A DNA stretch of 13,727 nt from Magnetovibrio sp. Lineage in GTDB: Bacteria > Pseudomonadota > Alphaproteobacteria > Rhodospirillales > Magnetovibrionaceae. The notes beneath the pieces were generated by a model. The model did not search any database, had not been told where the DNA came from, and worked only from the letters and a program-made list of their open reading frames with translations. The stretch is from NCBI GenBank assembly GCA_016763255.1, contig JAESUA010000188.1, forward strand, positions 1 through 13,727, written 5' to 3'. The translations under genes and the position numbers were made by a program. Shown here piece by piece: positions 8,654-13,727 of the stretch (within the stretch, counting starts at the first letter, position 1; every line of letters starts with the position of its first letter).

Positions 8654-9273
8654 TCTGACTTTCCCCCAACGCGCACAACAACCATAAGCCGTAATGCAGG
8701 AAACAAAGCCTCCATCACACGCACATAAACCTGATGCGTGATCAAAAGCAACCTCGCTTTCCTTCTATATGCAAATACTGAGATGCACAACCACTACACG
8801 CCTTGACCATGGTCAATCTATGATTATTAAGTTCAATAAAATCAAATACCTGAGTAATATAGTGTGGAATTACAGATGCCATCACAACTCTTCATGCAAC
8901 CATAAATATATCGCCAGGGCTGCACAATTGGTGCTCCAAAAAGGATCAATTCATGATCGTTTTCAAGGTGTCCACGATTTACAGCCCAATAATTATGGCC
9001 CAAATATGTACGATTTGTAGGCCGCCGATTTCCACCCCAAAGCAAACTCCCCTGCTCCAAAAAATGCCGCCCTATGCAAATCAGTCGGATTAACTTTTTA
9101 TCATACGGATGGGTCTGCGGCCATACGACACACCGATGATATGGCTTTCATGACCGTACGGATCTCTTGCCTTTAAACCCTTGGCATAGCACTCGATTTC
9201 GCAGCTCATTTTCGGTTCGATCATTCTCGATATGGAGCAAACCTTGCCTTGCGTTTGTTTCTATAATTTCCGC
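8654..9273. other. AT-rich intergenic region without a credible gene
   Basis: Between napF and the nitroreductase promoter there are about 620 bases. The first 100-150 form the nap leader and the Fnr-type site. The remainder (about 8820-9270) is richer in A and T than the flanking genes and holds only short open frames on both strands. Those frames have unlikely composition, no good ribosome sites and no recognisable domain. A small inverted repeat, GATCA-ATTCA-TGATC (8943-8957), is present. I see no RNA gene, repeat family or transposase remnant that I can name; a decayed gene or an unrecognised RNA is possible. Confidence 0.5.
8803..8816 (-). promoter_or_regulatory. Perfect Fnr/Crp-family palindrome upstream of the nap operon
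   Basis: TTGACCATGGTCAA is a complete 14-base palindrome with the TTGAC-N4-GTCAA half-sites bound by Fnr, FixK, Dnr and Nnr-type regulators. Its centre is about 156 bases before the napF GTG. If it acts at -41.5, transcription on the minus strand would start near 8768, and weak -10 candidates (CAGTAT/TATTTG, about 8773-8780) lie in the right place. This would give oxygen- or nitrogen-oxide-responsive activation of nap and a leader of about 115 bases. The palindrome is seen in the sequence; the choice of regulator and start site is inference. Confidence 0.65.
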
Positions 9274-9315
9274 TTGATAGTTTATCGTTAAACAATATAT
9301 AATTTAACGTTAAAC
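9274..9315 (+). promoter_or_regulatory. Promoter with two overlapping palindromic operators before the nitroreductase-marR operon
   Basis: A near-consensus promoter is visible: -35 TTGATA (9274-9279), an 18-base spacer and -10 TATAAT (9298-9303). Two copies of TTTAWCGTTAAAC overlie it. One is TTTATCGTTAAAC at 9281-9293, inside the spacer. The other is TTTAACGTTAAAC at 9303-9315, from the last -10 base over the expected start site; its first 12 bases are a perfect palindrome. The copies start 22 bases apart, about two helical turns. This is the layout expected for repression by a dimeric regulator. The MarR protein encoded downstream in the same operon is the obvious candidate (inference). Confidence 0.75.
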
Positions 9316-9346
9316 TACATTGACGCACACATTGGAGATAACGGTT

Positions 9347-10510
9347 ATGAACAGGCGTACATTTTTAAAAATTGCAGGGTCCAGCGCCATCATCGTTGCC
9401 GCAGGTAGTACGGGTTTTGTTGCGACCCGTTCCCCTACGGATGCCCTCAAACCGTGGCAAACCCCAGGCGCACAGTATCAAGACCCCATGCAACGGTCCC
9501 TGTCTTACGCCATTTTGGCACCCAACCCGCACAATCGCCAACCGTGGGTCGTTGAGCTGAAAACCACAACCGAGGCCGTACTCAGTTGCGATCTCGGCCG
9601 CCTCCTTCCGGCGACGGACCCGTTCAGCCGCCAGATCATCATCGGCTTGGGATGTTTCCTCGAATTGTTTTCAATCGCCGCCGCCGAGCAAGGCTACATG
9701 GCCGATATCCAATATTTTCCAGAGGGTGAACCGCAAGATCGTCTTGATTCGCGGCCCATCGCTCACCTAACGCTCAAAAAACAAGACAATGTGGCCCCAG
9801 ATCCCCTGTTCACACATATCTTAAAACGCCACACCAACCGCGACCCCTATGATGACAACCGTCCGATCACTGATGAACTTAGCGCACGCCTGCGCAAGGC
9901 CGCACAAGGCCCCGTACACGCCGGTGTCCATACCGGCGTGGTCAACGGCGGTAAATTGCAACGCGACCTGCGTTTGTTGACGCGTGATGCGATGGTTGCC
10001 GAAATCAATACGCCTGAGGCTTATCAAGAAAGTATCGATTTGATGCGCATCGGCCGGGCGGAAATCGAAGCCAACCCAGACGGCATATCTTTGGGTGGCG
10101 CGTTCCTGGAAGGTTTGAACTTGGCCGGAATCTTAACCAGAGAAAACCTTGCAGATCCCGCCTCAAGATCCTTCCAAATTGGCCTCAACATGATTGATCA
10201 AAGTGCCATGTCGTCCATGGGTTTTGTCTGGCTCACGACTCCTGGCAACACACGCACGGAGCAGATCGAGGCCGGTCGGGCCTATATGCGCATTGCCCTG
10301 CAAGTCGCGGCTGACGGCCTCGTTATGCAGCCGATGAGCCAAGCCTTGCAAGAGTATGACGCCATGGCGCCTTACCTCAAAGTCGTCCATGATAAGCTGA
10401 CGAATCTAGTCGGCGAGCGGGTACAGATGCTGGCCCGGCTCGGATATGCGAAAAAAGACATCGGCCCTGCCCCGCGCTGGCCGCTGAAATCGAGAATAAA
10501 GGGAAGCTAA
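9347..10510 (+). CDS. Tat-signal Acg-like nitroreductase-fold flavoenzyme
   Basis: The 387-aa protein starts with a twin-arginine signal (MNRRTFLKIAGSS) and a hydrophobic segment, so it is probably exported or anchored on the periplasmic side. It carries the motif LAPNPHNRQPW (57-67), the N-terminal FMN-contact signature of nitroreductase and Acg-family proteins. Later segments, such as the KRHTNRDPYDD region (about residues 155-165) and a GFVWLTT stretch, also fit Acg-like proteins. Some Acg homologues bind FMN yet lack ordinary nitroreductase activity, so the reaction is unknown. I chose the ATG at 9347: it has GGAGA 8 bases upstream and puts the Tat motif at the N-terminus. A TTG at 9320 in the same frame lies too close to the operator. 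It is followed by marR after only 2 bases, under a common promoter. Confidence 0.78.
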   Translation: MNRRTFLKIAGSSAIIVAAGSTGFVATRSPTDALKPWQTPGAQYQDPMQRSLSYAILAPNPHNRQPWVVELKTTTEAVLSCDLGRLLPATDPFSRQIIIGLGCFLELFSIAAAEQGYMADIQYFPEGEPQDRLDSRPIAHLTLKKQDNVAPDPLFTHILKRHTNRDPYDDNRPITDELSARLRKAAQGPVHAGVHTGVVNGGKLQRDLRLLTRDAMVAEINTPEAYQESIDLMRIGRAEIEANPDGISLGGAFLEGLNLAGILTRENLADPASRSFQIGLNMIDQSAMSSMGFVWLTTPGNTRTEQIEAGRAYMRIALQVAADGLVMQPMSQALQEYDAMAPYLKVVHDKLTNLVGERVQMLARLGYAKKDIGPAPRWPLKSRIKGS

Positions 10511-10512
10511 GT

Positions 10513-10959
10513 GTGGAGCCCACCAACGACCCGCCTGCCTTTCGGTTGTTCACCGAAATAGGAATCATCGAGCAACTGGCCCGGAACCGGCTAGAGCGCG
10601 GCCTCCCCGATGGCCTCAAAATGGCGCAATTTGGCGTGCTGAACCACTTGGTGCGCTTGGGCGGTCAATGGAGCCCGGCGCGGCTCGCCAGCGCCTTCCA
10701 GGTGACCAAAGGGGCGATGACCAATACCCTTCAGCGCCTGGAAAAACGAGAGCTGGTATTGGTCGAAGCGGACCCCGATGACGGCCGCGCCAAACTCGTC
10801 AGCCTCACCGAGGCCGGCCGAGAGATGCGGGCACGCTGCGTACAGAGTGTCGGGCCGCTGTTTTCAGAGCTGTCTCGAGAACTCACCGACCAAGACATCG
10901 CCGCGGCCCTGCCGATCTTGGAAAGGCTCAGAAAATATTTGGACTCACATAGACCATAA
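10513..10959 (+). CDS. MarR-family transcriptional regulator
   Basis: The 148-aa protein shows the MarR winged helix-turn-helix. A helix pair includes LASAFQVTKGAMTNTLQRLEK (about 58-78, containing the recognition helix). The wing follows, with DPDDGRAKLVSLTEAG (about 87-102), the most typical stretch of the family. N- and C-terminal helices for dimerisation flank it. The start is a GTG at 10513, 2 bases after the nitroreductase stop, with GGGAAG 6 bases upstream. It shares an operon with that enzyme and probably represses its own promoter through the paired TTTAWCGTTAAAC sites at 9281-9315. MarR proteins commonly lose DNA binding on contact with phenolics, oxidants or thiol-reactive compounds; the signal here is unknown. 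Confidence 0.88.
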   Translation: MEPTNDPPAFRLFTEIGIIEQLARNRLERGLPDGLKMAQFGVLNHLVRLGGQWSPARLASAFQVTKGAMTNTLQRLEKRELVLVEADPDDGRAKLVSLTEAGREMRARCVQSVGPLFSELSRELTDQDIAAALPILERLRKYLDSHRP

Positions 10960-10963
10960 TTCC

Positions 10964-10986
10964 AAGCCCCAATCCCATTGGCTTTT
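10964..10986 (+). terminator. Weak candidate terminator after marR
   Basis: CCAAT-CCC-ATTGG forms a short hairpin (10969-10981), extended by AAG/CTT across a two-base bulge and followed by TTTT on the plus strand. It lies between the convergent marR and REC-EAL genes, which are separated by only 38 bases. The stem is short, so termination strength is doubtful. Confidence 0.35.
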
Positions 10987-10997
10987 ATCAAGCTGCA

Positions 10998-12230
10998 TTA
11001 ATGCTGCATGCCCAAGCTAGGCTTGGGCAGTTGATCGTAATTTGGTGCGATGTAATGTTTTTCAAAATGCGTGCTGCTCACGGCAGGACTAAACAAGAAG
11101 CCCTGCAGTTCATCGTAACCGGCATCGAACAAGAACGCTTTCTGGTCTTCGTTTTCCACCCCTTCGGCAACGATATCCAGATCGAAAATAGCGGCAAGAT
11201 CGAGAATACTTTTCACCAAAGCCCCCGAGCGACTGTCGGTCACGCAGTTGTCGACAAAAGATTTATCCACCTTCAATCCCGTCACCGGTAGGTTTTGCAG
11301 ATACGACAGGGATGAAAAACCGGTTCCAAAATCATCAATGAAGATTTGAGAGCCCGATTCCACCGCATGGCGGATCAAATCACCCACTTTATCGATGTTG
11401 CCAAGAAGCGACGTTTCGGTGATTTCAAATGAAATCTGGTTGAAAATTTTGCTGGGTATATGCTCAATTATATTGCGAAAATTCTCAAAAGAAAAATGTA
11501 CCGGCGAGAGGTTTACAGAGATATTGATATCGGATGGACCTTTCGCATCCCAGTTTTCGACATCCATCTTGATTTGATTAAGAAGGCTATCGGTAAGCGG
11601 TAAAATGAGGCCATAGCGTTCCGCAATTGGGATAAACGTATTCGGAGGAAGGACCGTCTTGCCATCATGAATCCAGCGCGCGAGGGCTTCCGCCCCATGG
11701 ATAACCCCATCACGGCTGACCTTTGGCTGATAATGGGCACAGAACTCGCCCGCTTCGAGGGCCGCACACATAGTCTTATACAAGTCATGATCTTTACCAG
11801 TCCGGTTCCCTTCACTGCGAAATATATTAAACGCCAGATCTCCCTTGCGAATTCTGCTGATTTGCTCCAGTCGGCATGTCACGGTGGCGAGGAATAGCGC
11901 CTGATTGATGGGCTTTGCGATAAAGTCGTCGGCCCCTGAAAATTTGGCTTTTATCACTTCCGTGATGTTGTTCTTCGCACTGATGAGAACAACTGGAATA
12001 TGGGCACCATCGGGATAGCGGTGGCGGAATTTATGAATGAACTGAAAGCCGTCCATGCCCGGCATAACCAGGTCGCAGAGGATAAGACTGGGCGCTACGA
12101 GCCCGACCGAGTCCAGGGCTTCTTGTGCATTGGAAAAGGTATCGACGACATACCCAGCCCCAGCCAGCAGCACGGCAAGATATTCGGAAAAATCATCGTC
12201 GTCGTCTATCACCATGATGCGGTCTGTCAT
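10998..12230 (-). CDS. REC-EAL response regulator, predicted cyclic-di-GMP phosphodiesterase
   Basis: The 410-aa protein has a receiver domain at its N-terminus (residues 1 to about 122). Acidic residues D10/D11, phosphoacceptor D53 (LCDLVMPG), S84 and K106 are all present. An EAL domain follows (about 155-395). The EAL signature reads GAEALARW with E181. The other expected catalytic residues are also seen: N240 (ISVNLS), E269/E272 (FEITET), D299/D300 (IDDFGTGFS), K320, E356 (VAEGVEN) and Q376 (ELQGF). It should therefore hydrolyse c-di-GMP under phosphorelay control. There is no GGDEF domain and no histidine kinase beside it. The ATG at 12230 follows GGAG by 7 bases; an upstream in-frame start at 12275 adds 15 residues outside the REC fold. 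No promoter could be picked out in 12231-12437. Confidence 0.9.
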   Translation of the reverse strand: MTDRIMVIDDDDDFSEYLAVLLAGAGYVVDTFSNAQEALDSVGLVAPSLILCDLVMPGMDGFQFIHKFRHRYPDGAHIPVVLISAKNNITEVIKAKFSGADDFIAKPINQALFLATVTCRLEQISRIRKGDLAFNIFRSEGNRTGKDHDLYKTMCAALEAGEFCAHYQPKVSRDGVIHGAEALARWIHDGKTVLPPNTFIPIAERYGLILPLTDSLLNQIKMDVENWDAKGPSDINISVNLSPVHFSFENFRNIIEHIPSKIFNQISFEITETSLLGNIDKVGDLIRHAVESGSQIFIDDFGTGFSSLSYLQNLPVTGLKVDKSFVDNCVTDSRSGALVKSILDLAAIFDLDIVAEGVENEDQKAFLFDAGYDELQGFLFSPAVSSTHFEKHYIAPNYDQLPKPSLGMQH

Positions 12231-12437
12231 CGCCAACTCCAATACGCCATGAATGTCCATGCGAGATTGAAGCAAAAAACGGGCCGCAAGGGCTGCACTA
12301 TGAAATTATTCGGTTTTTGTCGATGTGAGCGATGGCTATGGCCTGAGCGGGTCAAATTGACCGATGGTTTGTCATATTGAGCGTAAACAAGGCGAGCAGG
12401 CGGGCTTTGGCAGAACCGCACGGCTCAATTTCGACAT

Positions 12438-12475
12438 AAAAAAACCGCCATCACACATCACGTGAACCCGGCGGG
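12438..12475 (-). terminator. Intrinsic terminator downstream of tRNA-Leu
   Basis: On the minus strand CCGCC (12474-12470) pairs with GGCGG (12449-12445), with TCAC/GTGA pairing inside the loop, and TTTTTTT follows (12444-12438). It closes the tRNA transcript, leaving a trailer of roughly 50 bases between the CCA end and the hairpin. Confidence 0.75.
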
Positions 12476-12522
12476 GTACATAAGGTCATAGACCTAAAAT
12501 GTCGAAAGATCATCAGAAGAAA

Positions 12523-12609
12523 TGGTGCCCCCAGCCGGAATCGAACCGGCACTCCCTTGCGAGAACGGGATTTTGAATCCCGCGCGTCTACCAATTCCGC
12601 CACAGGGGC
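12523..12609 (-). tRNA. tRNA-Leu (anticodon CAA)
   Basis: The minus strand reads an 87-base leucine tRNA with encoded CCA. The acceptor stem GCCCCTG pairs with the 3' CGGGGGC-like arm. The D-arm contains GGTAGACGC and the anticodon stem CGGGA/TCCCG encloses the loop TTCAAAA (anticodon CAA, reading UUG). A long class II variable arm (TTCTCGCAAGGGAG) follows, and the T-arm is GCCGGTTCGATTCCGGC. The long variable arm and the D-arm sequence are typical of leucine tRNAs. It has its own promoter and terminator. Confidence 0.96.
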
Positions 12610-12635
12610 ACTGTGATGTGTGGTTGACGGGCGAC

Positions 12636-12663
12636 ATCATACTCAGGGATCGTCCAGCGTCAA
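12636..12663 (-). promoter_or_regulatory. Promoter of tRNA-Leu
   Basis: On the minus strand TTGACG (12663-12658) and TATGAT (12641-12636) are separated by 16 bases. A start near 12629 would leave about 20 bases before the mature 5' end at 12609. The -35 and -10 are close to the sigma-70 consensus, and the position fits a tRNA promoter. Confidence 0.65.
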
Positions 12664-12813
12664 CACCCAAGAACAAGCAATTTTACGCCGCAATATCCGC
12701 ACAATTGCCCAATAGGGTCCAGACTGCTATGACGGGTGCCGAAACTCTGCCTGAATGGGGGGATTTCGCTCACTTTTACGTCTTTAGCCAAAGCCCCGGG
12801 GAGCTCCCATTTG

Positions 12814-13392
12814 ATGCGCCGCCTCTACAATTGGACCATGAATTTTGCCGCCCACAAGAATGCCCTGTGGGCGCTGTTCATCGTTTCGTTCATCGAAAGC
12901 TCGATTTTTCCGATTCCCCCCGACATTCTTTTGATCCCGATGATCCTGGCGGCGCGCGAAAAAGCCTGGAAAATTGCCGCCGTATGCACGGTGGGCAGCG
13001 TGTTGGGCGGCATCGCCGGATACGGCATTGGTTTTTACCTGTTTGATCAGATCGGCCTGCCGTTGCTGGAATTTTACGGCAAAGCCCATAAATTCGGTGA
13101 ATTCCAGGCCATGTACAATGAATGGGGGGCCTGGGTCGTGGGCATGGCGGGTCTGACGCCGTTCCCCTACAAGGTCATCACCATCGCCAGCGGCGTCACC
13201 GCGCTGAATATCGGTACCTTTATCATCGCCTCAATACTGTCACGCGGTGCACGCTTTTTCATCGAAGCGTGGCTATTGTGGTATTTCGGCGATCCCATCC
13301 GCGAATTTATCGAAAAGTATCTCGGCCTGCTGGTCACCGGCGGATTCGTTGTGCTGCTCGGTGGTTTCGTCGCAGTCAAATTTCTAATGTAG
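12814..13392 (+). CDS. YqaA/DedA-family (VTT domain) inner-membrane protein
   Basis: The 192-aa protein has several hydrophobic segments and the features of the YqaA branch of the DedA/VTT superfamily. An early ESSIFPIPPDILL turn is followed by a Gly-rich GSVLGGIAGYGIGF helix, a LTPFPYKVITIASG re-entrant-like stretch and a late SRGARFFIEAWLLWYFG motif. DedA-superfamily proteins are linked to lipid flipping and proton-dependent membrane homeostasis; the function of YqaA itself is not settled. I chose the ATG at 12814, with GGGGAG about 10 bases upstream. A GTG at 12736 in frame would add 26 residues without family resemblance. The gene is 11 bases before dsbB and probably co-transcribed with it. 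Confidence 0.82.
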   Translation: MRRLYNWTMNFAAHKNALWALFIVSFIESSIFPIPPDILLIPMILAAREKAWKIAAVCTVGSVLGGIAGYGIGFYLFDQIGLPLLEFYGKAHKFGEFQAMYNEWGAWVVGMAGLTPFPYKVITIASGVTALNIGTFIIASILSRGARFFIEAWLLWYFGDPIREFIEKYLGLLVTGGFVVLLGGFVAVKFLM

Positions 13393-13403
13393 GTTTTTTG
13401 AAC

Positions 13404-13727
13404 ATGTTGAGCAGCCCCCGCTTGTACCCCGCACTTCTGATCCTAGCCGGTGCCACCAGCTTGGCTTTTGCCTACGCCGCCCAGTTTGGCTTCGATCTGG
13501 AACCGTGCATCTTGTGCCTCTATCAACGCGTACCGTTCGCCGTCGCCATCATTTTGGGGCTCATCGGTTTGCTCAAACCTCAGTGGCTGGTGATGGTGTT
13601 TACCCTGGCGATTACCGCCTTTGCCATCAATTGCGGCATCGCGGTGTATCATGTGGGTGTGGAGCAGCACTGGTGGGTGTCTGCGGCGGGCTGCGGCGCG
13701 GACGGACAGCTCACCCAGGTGTCGACC
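13404..13727 (+). CDS. dsbB: DsbB-family disulfide bond formation protein (partial, N-terminal 108 aa)
   Basis: An open frame from the ATG at 13404 runs off the right edge. It encodes a short N-terminal tail, a membrane helix and a periplasmic loop with the redox pair CILC (C35, C38) followed directly by LYQRVP, the classic DsbB signature. Two more membrane helices follow, then the second periplasmic loop beginning with Cys97 (AAGCGADG). DsbB re-oxidises DsbA-type thiol oxidases and passes the electrons to quinone. This supports disulfide formation in exported proteins. The second cysteine of the outer pair and the last helix lie outside the window. Confidence 0.9.
   Translation, partial: MLSSPRLYPALLILAGATSLAFAYAAQFGFDLEPCILCLYQRVPFAVAIILGLIGLLKPQWLVMVFTLAITAFAINCGIAVYHVGVEQHWWVSAAGCGADGQLTQVST

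Noticed and set aside
8731..8745. Second Fnr-like site (TTGATCACGCATCAG on the minus strand)
   Set aside because: The half-sites TTGAT and ATCAG are separated by five bases rather than four and the right half is imperfect; it also lies within the probable nap leader.
8842..9060. Open frame of 72 codons on the minus strand in the AT-rich intergenic region
   Set aside because: It starts with TTG without a ribosome site, has an odd composition and shows no recognisable domain; an equally long frame exists on the other strand.
2257..12475. Shared CCGCCGGGT in the nap and tRNA-Leu terminator stems as a dispersed repeat family
   Set aside because: The match is short and confined to GC-rich stems followed by T-runs, which is expected for intrinsic terminators in GC-rich genomes.
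12523..12609. tRNA-Leu as an integration site for a genomic island
   Set aside because: No integrase gene and no direct repeat of the tRNA 3' end is visible on either side within the window.

Overview
The window looks like part of a chromosome from an alphaproteobacterium, most likely a Rhodospirillales-type marine or magnetospirillum-like lineage. That placement is inferred from the gene types, the moderate GC content and the fatty-acid-regulator family present; no 16S or other marker is in view. It is mostly core and respiratory gene content. I see no phage, CRISPR array, insertion sequence or defence cassette.

Left part (1-2215): the start of a twin-arginine-targeted periplasmic solute-binding protein of the branched-chain amino acid/urea/amide type lies on the minus strand and runs off the left edge. 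It is divergent from a 539-aa ScfR/RamB-like XRE regulator on the plus strand. A cluster of TGTAAAC repeats sits just before the regulator, and inside the regulator there is a segment that reads like a histidine-kinase dimerisation domain without its histidine.

Middle (2257-8816, minus strand): a periplasmic nitrate reductase operon in the enterobacterial order napF-napD-napA-napG-napH-napB-napC. It is preceded by a perfect Fnr/Crp-type palindrome and closed by a strong intrinsic terminator. Electrons would pass from quinol through NapC or NapGH to the di-haem NapB and then to the Mo-bisMGD/4Fe-4S subunit NapA, with NapD and NapF helping NapA maturation. napA carries a single-base deletion (about 6461-6464) that breaks the frame in mid-gene. 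Every other nap gene is intact, so this is either a very recent mutation or a sequence error.

Right part (8817-13727): about 0.5 kb of AT-rich sequence without a credible gene is followed by a two-gene operon. It encodes a Tat-signal Acg-like nitroreductase and a MarR regulator, and its promoter is overlaid by two palindromic operator copies 22 bp apart. Convergent to it is a REC-EAL response regulator with all expected phosphodiesterase residues. Then come a tRNA-Leu(CAA) with its own promoter and terminator, a YqaA/DedA-family membrane protein, and the start of dsbB, which runs off the right edge.

The points most worth checking are the napA frameshift, the HisKA-like insertion in the ScfR-family regulator, and the two promoter/operator architectures (scfR and nitroreductase-marR).
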